Below are positions 43,215 to 51,420 of a DNA stretch of 64,000 bases, piece by piece. The first letter of the stretch is position 1; each line of letters opens with the position of its first letter. The stretch is from the NCBI GenBank assembly GCA_944324845.1, contig CALUXX010000004.1, positions 106,858 to 170,857 on the forward strand, in the 5' to 3' direction. Below the pieces are notes generated by a model. It searched no databases, had not been told where the DNA came from, and saw nothing but the letters and a program-made list of their open reading frames with translations. The position numbers were made by a program, and so were the translations under genes. The DNA is from Candidatus Gastranaerophilales bacterium (GTDB lineage Bacteria; Cyanobacteriota; Vampirovibrionia; Gastranaerophilales; Gastranaerophilaceae).

Positions 43215-46200
43215 ATGTTTGAGATAAACACAGATAATATTTGTGAAAATTATGAAGATTTTCGGCTTAAAGTCAAGCAAGGTTCTTCTTTTGCGGTTAC
43301 TGGGTTAACCTCGGTTTTAAGGCTGTTTCTTATTGAAAAGATTAAATTATATTCTAAGAAAAAGGTTTTATTTGTAACTTCGACAGAGCAAAACGCTTTA
43401 AAATATCAAAGTGATTTGTTGAATGCTTTTAATATGCAATCGGTTGTTATGCCGTTTCAGAATATTTCTATGTATGAAGCGATTTCGCCGAATCTTTATG
43501 ATTATTCTCGTCAGGTTAGTATTTTGCAAGAGCTTCCTGATGTTGTTATTTGTCCTGTAAAATCTTTGTTAGAAAAGTTTCCATCCAAGGATTTTTACAG
43601 TGAGAATTATATTGGAATAAAAGTTGGGGATACGCTTGATTTAAAGGAATTAGCTCAAAAACTTGTAAATTTCGGATATAAAAGAGCGACAATGGTTAGT
43701 GATGTATCTGAATTTAGCATAAGGGGTGATATTGCGGATGTTTTTGGGTTAGATGAAAATCCTATAAGAATTGAACTTTGGGGGGATGAAGTTGTTGATA
43801 TAAGATATTTCAACAACGAAACGCAAAAATCTATCAGCAAAATTGAGCAGGTAAAAATTTTGCCTATATATAAGTTTTTACTTGAAGGGAAAGAGAAAAT
43901 TCTTGAGGATTTGCAGGCTGAAATTGTTGAAGATGATGAAGAAAAAACTTTAGAAGATTTGTATTTTGAGGGGATTGAAGTTTATCAAAATTATTTTAAT
44001 CAGAATATGGTTAGTATTTTGGACTATTTCAAGGATTATATTATTGTATTTGATGAAACTTCTGAAATTTTTGCAAAATACGAGTTTGTTAATGACAATT
44101 TTGAAAAGCAATTAAAAGAAAATCTTGAGCAGGGTTTGATAAGACGTATTGAGGGAAGAAATCATTTTACGTATGAAGAATTTATGCGTAAATGTTCTTA
44201 TTTCACACGAATCGGGCTTAACAATTTTATTGACGGGCAGAGTGCTGAATTGGTGGAATTTAATTCTCAACCTTTGCGAAATTTTGAAGCTAATTTAGAT
44301 TTAATAATTGATTTTCTTGAGGAATACAAATCTTATAAGATTATTATTGCAACTGATTATCCTGAAAGGGTAAAAGAAATTCTCAGTGAAAGAGAGATTT
44401 TCAATGTTGAATATAGCGAAAGTATTATTTCAGGCGGATGTATTTTAGAAGATTTCAAAACTGTCATAATGACGGATAGGGAACTTTTTAATAAGCGTTC
44501 CAAAGAGGTTTCGGCATCTAAAAAGTCTTATTACAAAGAAAAACCTGAATATATCGAAAATATTAACGATATAAAACCGGGTGAATATGTTGTTCATACT
44601 ATTCATGGTCTTGGGATTTATAAGGGGTTGTCAAAACAGGAAATTGACGGGCAGTTAAAGGATTATTTGACCATTGAATACGCAAACAAAGACAGATTAC
44701 ATATTCCGGCAGAACAAATAAATCTTTTGTGCAGGTATCGTGGTGCCGGGAATATAAAACCTAAACTTTCCAAAATGGGAGGTCGAGATTGGGAAAATAC
44801 CAAAGCCAAAGTTAAAAAAGAAGTTGAAGTTGTAGCGTATGATCTTTTGAGATTGTATGCAAGACGAAAAATGCAGAAAGGTTTTCAATTTTTGCCTGAT
44901 ACAACTTGGCAGATTGAAATGGAAGAAGCCTTTGAATTTGTTGAAACTCCCGATCAATTAAAAGCAATTTCTCAAGTTAAATATGATATGGAATCCGAAC
45001 AGCCTATGGATAGATTGATTTGCGGGGATGTTGGATTTGGGAAAACCGAAGTTGCTATGAGAGCAATTTTTAAAGCCGTTACTTCAGGAAAACAAGTTGC
45101 CGTTGTTGTTCCGACAACAATTCTTGCACTTCAACACTATCAAACTATTTTTGAACGCTTTAAACCGTTCGGGGTTGATGTTGAATTATTATCAAGGTTC
45201 AGGACGAAAAAAGAGCAAAAAGAAACTGTTAAAAACTTAGCTTCAGGTGCTTGTGACGTTGTTGTCGGTACCCATAGATTGTTGCAAGACGGAATTATTT
45301 TTAAAGATTTAGGACTTGTTGTTATTGATGAAGAACATAGATTTGGCGTTCGGCATAAGGAAAAATTGAAACAATTAAGAGAAAATGTTGATATTCTTTC
45401 AATGTCAGCAACTCCTATTCCAAGAACTTTGTATATGTCATTATCAGGCATTAAAGATATGTCTGTAATTAATACCCCGCCGAAAAACAGATTGCCTATC
45501 AAAACTTATGTCGGTGAATGGAATGAAAATATGGTTAAAAATGCCATTGTCCATGAGTTAGATAGAGAAGGACAAGTTTTCTATCTGTACAATAGAGTTG
45601 AAACTATACAAGAATTTAAAAATCAATTACAAAAAATTGTTCCAAATGCCAGAATTGCCATAGGTCACGGGCAAATGGATGAAAAAGAATTGGAAGAAGT
45701 CATTATTGATTTTTCTAATAGAGAATATGATATTTTGCTTGCTACAACCATTATCGAAAATGGTATTGATATTCCAAATGCTAACACAATGATTATTCAT
45801 AATTCCGATAAATTCGGTTTAGCTCAGTTGTATCAATTAAGAGGTAGAGTCGGACGTTCGCAAAGACAGGCTTATTGCTATTGTTTCTATACAAAAAGTA
45901 AGGAAATTTCAAAAGATGCCGTCAACCGCCTAAAAGCTATCAAAGAATTTACTACCCTTGGAAGCGGTTATCAAATTGCATTACGTGATATCGAAATTAG
46001 AGGAGTTGGTAATATTTTGGGTACAAAACAACACGGTCATATGGTTAATGTCGGTTTTGATACTTATTGCGAACTTTTGGAAGAAACTGTTCAAGAATTG
46101 CAAGGTGAAAAAGTTGATAAGGTTTCTCCTGCTATTATCGATATCAATGTAACCGCTTATATTCCTGATGAATGGGTAGGTTCTGCCGAGCAAAAAATGA

Positions 46201-46601
46201 TTGAATATAAACGACTTGCGGATGTAAAATCTGCTGTTGAATTGGATTATATTGTTGAAGAATGGGTTGATAGGTTCGCTAAACCTCCAAAAAGTGTCGA
46301 AAATCTTATCAAACTCATTCGTTTAAGACTTTCTGCTACAGATGTTAGAATTTCTGCTCTGCGTGAAGTCGATGGCGCTATAAGAATTTATACTCCGTAT
46401 TCTCAACCGGAATGGAATCTTATTCAAAAAGTTCTGCCGAAAAATATTAGTAGTAAATTAAAATTTATGCTTGCTCCAAAGTCTTGTACAGAGGGCGTTT
46501 CGATACTCATATTGAATACGATGTATGTAAATTTTGATGAAGTATTTAACATTTTGACAGATTTGTTTTATTATATACATAAAGTTAGTCATGAATATTA
46601 A
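43215..46601 (+). CDS. mfd: Transcription-repair coupling factor
   Basis: Displaces RNA polymerase stalled at DNA lesions and recruits UvrA. The 1128-residue protein has the UvrB-like N-terminal region, the CarD-like RNA polymerase-interacting domain (KPGEYVVHTIHGLGIYKGLS near residue 455), and SF2 translocase motifs. Those are Walker A GDVGFGKTEVAMRA, DEEHRFGVRHKEKL, SATPIPRTL and LRGRVGRSQRQAYCY. The TRCF C-terminal domain is present. Length is normal. It is followed after 17 bases by the PPIase lipoprotein gene. Confidence 0.97.
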   Translation: MFEINTDNICENYEDFRLKVKQGSSFAVTGLTSVLRLFLIEKIKLYSKKKVLFVTSTEQNALKYQSDLLNAFNMQSVVMPFQNISMYEAISPNLYDYSRQVSILQELPDVVICPVKSLLEKFPSKDFYSENYIGIKVGDTLDLKELAQKLVNFGYKRATMVSDVSEFSIRGDIADVFGLDENPIRIELWGDEVVDIRYFNNETQKSISKIEQVKILPIYKFLLEGKEKILEDLQAEIVEDDEEKTLEDLYFEGIEVYQNYFNQNMVSILDYFKDYIIVFDETSEIFAKYEFVNDNFEKQLKENLEQGLIRRIEGRNHFTYEEFMRKCSYFTRIGLNNFIDGQSAELVEFNSQPLRNFEANLDLIIDFLEEYKSYKIIIATDYPERVKEILSEREIFNVEYSESIISGGCILEDFKTVIMTDRELFNKRSKEVSASKKSYYKEKPEYIENINDIKPGEYVVHTIHGLGIYKGLSKQEIDGQLKDYLTIEYANKDRLHIPAEQINLLCRYRGAGNIKPKLSKMGGRDWENTKAKVKKEVEVVAYDLLRLYARRKMQKGFQFLPDTTWQIEMEEAFEFVETPDQLKAISQVKYDMESEQPMDRLICGDVGFGKTEVAMRAIFKAVTSGKQVAVVVPTTILALQHYQTIFERFKPFGVDVELLSRFRTKKEQKETVKNLASGACDVVVGTHRLLQDGIIFKDLGLVVIDEEHRFGVRHKEKLKQLRENVDILSMSATPIPRTLYMSLSGIKDMSVINTPPKNRLPIKTYVGEWNENMVKNAIVHELDREGQVFYLYNRVETIQEFKNQLQKIVPNARIAIGHGQMDEKELEEVIIDFSNREYDILLATTIIENGIDIPNANTMIIHNSDKFGLAQLYQLRGRVGRSQRQAYCYCFYTKSKEISKDAVNRLKAIKEFTTLGSGYQIALRDIEIRGVGNILGTKQHGHMVNVGFDTYCELLEETVQELQGEKVDKVSPAIIDINVTAYIPDEWVGSAEQKMIEYKRLADVKSAVELDYIVEEWVDRFAKPPKSVENLIKLIRLRLSATDVRISALREVDGAIRIYTPYSQPEWNLIQKVLPKNISSKLKFMLAPKSCTEGVSILILNTMYVNFDEVFNILTDLFYYIHKVSHEY

Positions 46602-46618
46602 AAGAAAGAGAGAGGGAT

Positions 46619-47758
46619 ATGAGATTTTCTAAATTACTGGCAACTCTTGCTTTGTGCACAATTTTGTTTACAGGTTGCGGTTTGAAAGATCAAAATGCAA
46701 TTATAAAAGTTAATAACGGCGCTATTACTCAATCAGAATATGATAAAATGATGGATCAAAGCCTTGCTCAAGTTCCGTTTGGTAAACCTGAAGATTTGAA
46801 AGGCAACAAAGATGGATTTTTCTATCTTATGACAGAACAAAGAGTTGTTAATCAGTTGATTGTTAAAGAATTGCTTGAACAAGAAGCTGATAAACGCGGT
46901 ATAAAAGTTTCCGGTAAAGACGTTGATGAAGCGATGAAAAAAGTTATCGATCAAGTTGGCGGCAGAGATAAACTTATGGAAGTTCTAAAAAATAACGGCG
47001 TTAGCGTTAGTGAGTTTAAAAAAGACTTAAAAAGCCAAGTTAGAATGAGAAAACTTGCTCAAGCTGCTGGCAAAATCTCTGTAACCGATAAAGATTGTGA
47101 AAAATTCTATAAACAAAATCCTGATAAATTCCAAAACCCTGATAAAGTTAGAGCAGCTCATATCTTGATTGCGGCTAACCCTTATCAATTAGGTGAAGAA
47201 ATTAAATCAAAATCAAAAGAAAAAATCTCTGATAAAGATTTGAAAGCTCAAGTAGAGGCTAAAATGGCTGAAAAGAAAGCACTTGCTGAAAAAATCGATA
47301 AAGAATTAAAAGCTGATAAATCTAAATTTGAAACTTACGTTAAAAAATACTCAGAAGATCCGGGTAGCGCTTCTCAAGGCGGTGATTTAGGTTTCTTCGC
47401 TAAAGAACAAATGGTTCCAGAATTCTCAGAAGTTGCGTTCAATGCAAAACCTGATACTATTTCTGATGTTGTAAAAACTCAATACGGTTATCATATTATC
47501 TATGTGAAAGATAGACGTGCTGCAGGTATTACTCCATTTGAAAAAGCTAAAACAAGTATAAAAGACCATTTGGTTATGGAAAAACAAATTAAAGCTTTGG
47601 ATGATTTGATTGCTGCAGCTAAGAAAAATGCTAAGATTGAATATGTTGACGAACAATACAATCCTGAAGTTATCCAAAAGAAATTGACAAAACAAATGGA
47701 TAAAGCAACAGGCGGTCAAGCTAGCAAAGTTAAGGAACAAGAAAAAAAGAGTAAATAA
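46619..47758 (+). CDS. Parvulin-type peptidyl-prolyl isomerase lipoprotein (SurA/PrsA-like)
   Basis: A 379-residue exported folding factor. The lipoprotein signal ends in LFTGC (Cys20). A SurA-N-like helical region (about 30-150) is followed by a parvulin domain (VRAAHILIAANPYQ, then KYSEDPGSASQGGDLGFFAK, EFSEVAFNAKP and YGYHIIYVKDRR). A Lys-rich charged insert splits the parvulin domain between residues 190 and 240. It probably chaperones outer-membrane or periplasmic proteins. A strong terminator follows. Confidence 0.9.
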   Translation: MRFSKLLATLALCTILFTGCGLKDQNAIIKVNNGAITQSEYDKMMDQSLAQVPFGKPEDLKGNKDGFFYLMTEQRVVNQLIVKELLEQEADKRGIKVSGKDVDEAMKKVIDQVGGRDKLMEVLKNNGVSVSEFKKDLKSQVRMRKLAQAAGKISVTDKDCEKFYKQNPDKFQNPDKVRAAHILIAANPYQLGEEIKSKSKEKISDKDLKAQVEAKMAEKKALAEKIDKELKADKSKFETYVKKYSEDPGSASQGGDLGFFAKEQMVPEFSEVAFNAKPDTISDVVKTQYGYHIIYVKDRRAAGITPFEKAKTSIKDHLVMEKQIKALDDLIAAAKKNAKIEYVDEQYNPEVIQKKLTKQMDKATGGQASKVKEQEKKSK

Positions 47759-47775
47759 TCAAAATAAAATATTCA

Positions 47776-47808
47776 AAGGGCTCACCGTTTCGGTGGGTTC
47801 TTTTTTAT
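47776..47808 (+). terminator. Terminator of the mfd-PPIase unit
   Basis: GGGCTCACCG and CGGTGGGTTC arms around TTT, followed by TTTTTT. Confidence 0.85.
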
Positions 47809-47836
47809 TGACAGAATTACTCTAATGAGATATACT
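47808..47836 (+). promoter_or_regulatory. Consensus promoter of the 64-residue gene
   Basis: TTGACA (47808-47813), exactly 17 nt, TATACT (47831-47836). Predicted start near 47843 falls in the first AGCACCA element. Confidence 0.75.
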
Positions 47837-47841
47837 TATAA

Positions 47842-47865
47842 AGCACCAGTACTATATAAGCACCA
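47842..47865 (+). promoter_or_regulatory. Operator-like direct repeat O1 (AGCACCA pair)
   Basis: Two AGCACCA heptamers start at 47842 and 47859, 17 bp apart, with xTAxxxTATA between. The same pair with the same spacing occurs at 48324-48347. It covers the predicted transcription start of the 64-residue gene, so binding should repress it. The likely binder is the adjacent Xre protein. Confidence 0.6.
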
Positions 47866-47877
47866 TTGGAGAAATAT

Positions 47878-48072
47878 ATGGAAGATTTTATTGCAGATAC
47901 AAGATTACATTTAATTGAGTTGCAAAGTAGTATTACTCTTTTAAAAAAGGCTTTAACTAATGAGTTTGAAGAAGTTGAAAAAACTGACATTAATAACTAT
48001 TTACAATTAGTTGCTGAAAAACTAGGTATAATAATTAGTAAATTTGATAAATTTGATGATAATAATATGTAA
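47878..48072 (+). CDS. Small acidic helical protein next to an Xre regulator
   Basis: A 64-residue acidic protein (MEDFIADTRLHLIELQSS) predicted to be two helices. ATG 47878 follows TTGGAG with 6 nt spacing; the frame's first codon at 47866 is a TTG inside that site. It converges on the Xre gene, their stops separated by one base. Both have the same operator-like repeat at their 5' ends, so they form a regulatory pair. I recognise no family; toxin-antitoxin status is not shown. Confidence 0.72.
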   Translation: MEDFIADTRLHLIELQSSITLLKKALTNEFEEVEKTDINNYLQLVAEKLGIIISKFDKFDDNNM

Positions 48073-48073
48073 T

Positions 48074-48295
48074 CTAATTAATTTTCACAAGTAAGCCCAA
48101 ATCAATATCAAGGATTTCAGAAATTTGAATTAACTTTTTAAGACTTATACATCTTTCAAAACGTTCAACATGACCAATAAATTTAGGATTTGCGTCCAGT
48201 AACTCAGAAAGTTTTTCCTGAGATAAACCTTTTGCAAGTCTATATTTTTTTATATTCTTGCCAATATTTGTATATATTAGGGTTTCATATTCCAT
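48074..48295 (-). CDS. Xre-family regulator, 73 residues
   Basis: A single helix-turn-helix domain: GKNIKKYRLAKGLSQEKLSELL, then PKFIGHVERFERCISLKKLIQISEIL. Such short Cro-like proteins usually dimerise and repress. A minus-strand TATAAT (48314-48309) 13 nt before the ATG is its likely -10, and operator-like repeat O2 lies directly upstream of that. It converges on the 64-residue gene. Confidence 0.88.
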   Translation of the reverse strand: MEYETLIYTNIGKNIKKYRLAKGLSQEKLSELLDANPKFIGHVERFERCISLKKLIQISEILDIDLGLLVKIN

Positions 48296-48323
48296 AAAAT
48301 TATATTAAATTATATGCTTAAGT

Positions 48324-48347
48324 AGCACCACTAGCGTATAAGCACCA
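48324..48347 (-). promoter_or_regulatory. Operator-like direct repeat O2 (AGCACCA pair)
   Basis: AGCACCA at 48324-48330 and 48341-48347, spaced 17 bp like O1, with CTAGCGTATA between. It overlaps the -35/spacer region of the Xre promoter, consistent with autorepression. Confidence 0.6.
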
Positions 48348-48419
48348 TTTGTTTTTTATAGGTTTAAAGCTTTTTTAAAAATCCTACAAATGTTTTATTA
48401 TTATTTTAATATACTTTGC

Positions 48420-48425
48420 TATAAT
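48420..48425 (+). promoter_or_regulatory. Extended -10 of the membrane-anchored protein gene
   Basis: TG-C-TATAAT ends 6 nt before ATG 48432; no Shine-Dalgarno site. Leaderless layout. Confidence 0.55.
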
Positions 48426-48431
48426 CAAAGT

Positions 48432-49646
48432 ATGTTAGATTTTTCATCACCGGCAATATATGTTCCTGCAATATTTATTTCATTGGTATTATTCCTTGCG
48501 GTATTTATTGCAAAAGAGTCTAAAAAAAACAATAGCGTTTTAGTGCGTGAATTGCCGTATTATGATGAGATAAATTTATCAATGGATTATATTGGGCGTA
48601 ATGTTCTTGAAAATGGTCGATTTATATATCGCAAAAATGTTGATCCTGAGATAAAATACGATAACAAAATATACAATTCACTTCGTCATGCGGGAATTTT
48701 GTACTCTATGTATATGTATGAAAAAAGTGGATATGGTGAAAAATATAAGGCGCAAAGATATTTGGCCTGTGAATATTTTATAAAAAGGTATATTAAAAAA
48801 CTTGATAAGACACGTTATATTGTTGTTTCATCACCCAAAGAGGAGCAGATAAAGATGTCTATTGCCAAAACAGGTTCTGCGGGAATGGCACTTGCTGCGT
48901 TGTCTAATTTACATCAAGAGCAGAGAATTTCTACTGATATATTAAAGGGATTGGGAGAATTTCTTATTTCTATGCAAAGTAAAGAGGGTGATTTTTATGC
49001 ATATTATGATCTTGAGGCGAACGATATAAATAAAGAGGCTGAGGCTGTTTATTATACAGCGGAAGCTGCATTTGGGCTTTTATGTTTATATGAAATTGAT
49101 CCTTGTACAAAGTGGCTACATGGTGCAGTTAAGGGGTTATTGCATTTAGCGGCATCAAGAAAATCATTACAGATGGAAATACCGTTTGATTATTGGTCTA
49201 TAATGGCTATTGAAAAATTATTTAAAATGACATCTGTTGAAGGGGAACATAGAAGATTATTGATGGAATATGTAGAGCAAATGCTTATTTCTATTATCGG
49301 AAAACAGATTACTGATGAGGGAAACAGTTATTTTGGGGCATTTGAGGAAAATATCAGACTCGGAAGTATCGGAACTATTATGGAAGGGTTAGCGGCAGGT
49401 TATTTTTGTACGGATAGTGAAGAATTAAGAGAACTTATATATAAATCATTATCTATCGGGTGTTTATTTTTGAATAGGGTTCAGGTAAAAACTGGAGAAC
49501 AAGCAGGCGGATTGCCAAATTCTGCAAACTGGGTTAGACCTGAAGCATCACCTAATGCAAGTGTTATCAGGATGGATAATGTTCAGCATGTTATTATGGG
49601 GTGGTTAAAATTCCAAGAGATTATAAATCTTGTTCAGCAAGGATAG
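48432..49646 (+). CDS. Membrane-anchored protein, possible (alpha/alpha)6-barrel enzyme
   Basis: A 404-residue protein with one N-terminal transmembrane helix (AIYVPAIFISLVLFLAVFIA) and a large helical domain facing outward. Repeated helix pairs include HAGILYSMYMYEKSG, TGSAGMALAALSNLH, EAVYYTAEAAFGLLCLYEI, and the ending GGLPNSANWVRPEASPNASV. This resembles six-hairpin carbohydrate enzymes such as epimerases or lyases, but I cannot place it in a family. Start 48432 is favoured by the extended -10 6 nt upstream. It overlaps the convergent GGDEF gene by 26 bases. Confidence 0.7.
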   Translation: MLDFSSPAIYVPAIFISLVLFLAVFIAKESKKNNSVLVRELPYYDEINLSMDYIGRNVLENGRFIYRKNVDPEIKYDNKIYNSLRHAGILYSMYMYEKSGYGEKYKAQRYLACEYFIKRYIKKLDKTRYIVVSSPKEEQIKMSIAKTGSAGMALAALSNLHQEQRISTDILKGLGEFLISMQSKEGDFYAYYDLEANDINKEAEAVYYTAEAAFGLLCLYEIDPCTKWLHGAVKGLLHLAASRKSLQMEIPFDYWSIMAIEKLFKMTSVEGEHRRLLMEYVEQMLISIIGKQITDEGNSYFGAFEENIRLGSIGTIMEGLAAGYFCTDSEELRELIYKSLSIGCLFLNRVQVKTGEQAGGLPNSANWVRPEASPNASVIRMDNVQHVIMGWLKFQEIINLVQQG

Positions 49647-50286
49647 TTTTGTTTCTGCCTGAGTTTTTAGCTTTGTAGAGTGTTTCATCCACTTTTTGCA
49701 GAAATTCTTCTTTTGTCTTAATATTTGGGGTTAATTGGCAAGCGCCTATGCTTACTGTTACGGTAACTTCTTGATCTTGGTATGTCAAACCTAGTGTTTC
49801 TACGGTTTTTCTAAATCTTTCAAGCGGGATTATTGCTTGTTTGATATCTGTTTCTGTCAGGATGACAACGAATTCTTCTCCGCCAAATCTGAATATTGAA
49901 TCTGTTTTTCTGAATGTTTGCAAAGCTGAATTTGCAACTTGGCGCAGGACGAAATCTCCGCAAGGGTGTCCGAAAGTATCGTTTATATTTTTAAAATGGT
50001 CTATATCAAACATTACAAGAGTTAGCTTGTTATTGTATCTTAATGCTCTTAGAAATTCTTTTTCAAAAGTGCTTTCAAAGTTTCTGCGATTTGCCAAACC
50101 TGTAAGATTATCTGTTACGGATAGATATTTTGTTCTTGTATAAATGTAATTTATCTGTCTGATAACTTCCATTTTGTTTTCTTCAGGAACATCAAAAGTT
50201 TTAATAATATGTTCAATATTATGTTGAATTTCATCCAGCAAATTGTCAGGAATATCAAAATCCAGATTATTTAATTCATCAACCAT
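49621..50286 (-). CDS. Diguanylate cyclase with GGEEF domain
   Basis: A 221-residue protein with a short helical N-terminus (about 1-55) and a complete GGDEF domain: DNLTGLANRRNFESTF, VMFDIDHFKNINDTFGHPCGD, RFGGEEFVVILTET and the closing YKAKNSGRNK. It should make c-di-GMP from GTP; the helical part probably controls dimerisation. The start at 50286 follows a GAGGG site. No sensor domain is recognised. Confidence 0.9.
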   Translation of the reverse strand: MVDELNNLDFDIPDNLLDEIQHNIEHIIKTFDVPEENKMEVIRQINYIYTRTKYLSVTDNLTGLANRRNFESTFEKEFLRALRYNNKLTLVMFDIDHFKNINDTFGHPCGDFVLRQVANSALQTFRKTDSIFRFGGEEFVVILTETDIKQAIIPLERFRKTVETLGLTYQDQEVTVTVSIGACQLTPNIKTKEEFLQKVDETLYKAKNSGRNKTILAEQDL

Positions 50287-50420
50287 AAAGCCCTCTTGTA
50301 TCATTCTAACACATATTTTAATAACTAATCTTATTGTTACAAAGTTGTTTTCGGTTATGCTTTTGCAAAACTTTAATAATAAGTGTTCTAAATTTACAAA
50401 ATGTAAAACTAAATTTAAAA

Positions 50421-50624
50421 TTAAACCATAGTAAATCTTAGTGTGCCGTTTTCATCAATTTGATCATTCCACATTTTCATTGGGCGGGTCCAAATTTTGC
50501 CGGTATCTGTTGCTTGATAGACTACCATATCTTCTAGTGTTTCTGAATGTTTTGCAAGTGCAATAATTTTGTATAGATTGCCTTTGTAGTGTTTGTAAGT
50601 TTTGCCAACTGTTATTTCTTGCAT
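50421..50624 (-). CDS. DUF1653 family protein
   Basis: A 67-residue protein matching DUF1653: GKTYKHYKGNLYKIIALAKHSETLEDMVVYQA and GKIWTRPMKMW. The family is a widespread small beta domain of unknown function. The AAAGGCG site supports the start. It lies 12 bases downstream of the PgeF-like gene and ends a SulP-PgeF-DUF1653 run on the minus strand. Confidence 0.93.
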   Translation of the reverse strand: MQEITVGKTYKHYKGNLYKIIALAKHSETLEDMVVYQATDTGKIWTRPMKMWNDQIDENGTLRFTMV

Positions 50625-50636
50625 AAAATCGCCTTT

Positions 50637-51401
50637 CTATTTTAATTTTAAAACTGCGCTATGACGTTTTGGGGTGCCTTTTTCATTTCTGTATGAGAAA
50701 AAGGTTTCATTAGAATGAACTGTACAGTATGGGCAGACGTCAATTTTTTCTAATCCTGCTTCAATTAGCTGTTGTTTGTTTATATTTTTCAAATCAACAA
50801 AGATGTTTCCTTGCCTAATTTCATATAGTCCTTTGAAATTTGATACTGTTTTAGATAGTTGTTCTAAGACATCTTGTCCTACATTATAACAACAAAACCC
50901 TATGGCAGGTCCTATTATGGCAATTATATTTTGGGGGGTGGAATTATATTCGTTAATCATTTTTTGAACAGTTTTGGTTGCAATGTTTTGTGCTGTGCCT
51001 CGCCATCCGGCGTGGGCTATTGCACCTATATTTTGGGTTTCGTCATATAAAATAATTGGTGTACAGTCTGCAAAGTTTAAAAATATACCAAGATTTTTGT
51101 CTGTTAAAATCAGGGCATCTGTATCAGGATAAGATGTTTTATTTTTAGTTGCTTTTTCAATATTTGCGCTGTGTGTTTGTATTGGTGACAGCAGGTTAGT
51201 ATTTTCGATTTTCAAATATGTGCTGATAATTTCTTTGTTTGTCGAAATTTCTCGGATAAGTTCAGGGTTATTGTCGTTTCCTTCAGGCGGAATGCTTTTA
51301 TCGCAAATACATATATCTCGTGTTGTGAAAAAAGCGTTCGCTCCTTTGATATAATCTGATTTTAAAATTCTTTTATTTTCGATATTTTCAAAATAGAACA
51401 T
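50637..51401 (-). CDS. pgeF: PgeF/YfiH family protein (multicopper oxidase-like laccase domain)
   Basis: A 254-residue protein of the YfiH/PgeF family, reported as peptidoglycan editing factor and as purine nucleoside phosphorylase/adenosine deaminase. Conserved metal and active-site parts are PIQTHSANIEKA near residue 80, FADCTPIILYDETQNIGAIAHAGWRG near 118, GPAIGFCCYNVGQDV near 168 and CPYCTVHSNETFFSYRNE near 225. The start has an AAAGGTG site. It lies 19 bases downstream of the SulP gene. Confidence 0.9.
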   Translation of the reverse strand: MFYFENIENKRILKSDYIKGANAFFTTRDICICDKSIPPEGNDNNPELIREISTNKEIISTYLKIENTNLLSPIQTHSANIEKATKNKTSYPDTDALILTDKNLGIFLNFADCTPIILYDETQNIGAIAHAGWRGTAQNIATKTVQKMINEYNSTPQNIIAIIGPAIGFCCYNVGQDVLEQLSKTVSNFKGLYEIRQGNIFVDLKNINKQQLIEAGLEKIDVCPYCTVHSNETFFSYRNEKGTPKRHSAVLKLK

Positions 51402-51420
51402 AATTCTTCACCTTTACAAT

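Noticed and set aside
47866..48295. Toxin-antitoxin pair
   Set aside because: The genes are convergent, not a co-transcribed pair, and the small protein has no known toxin motif; kept only as a regulatory pair.
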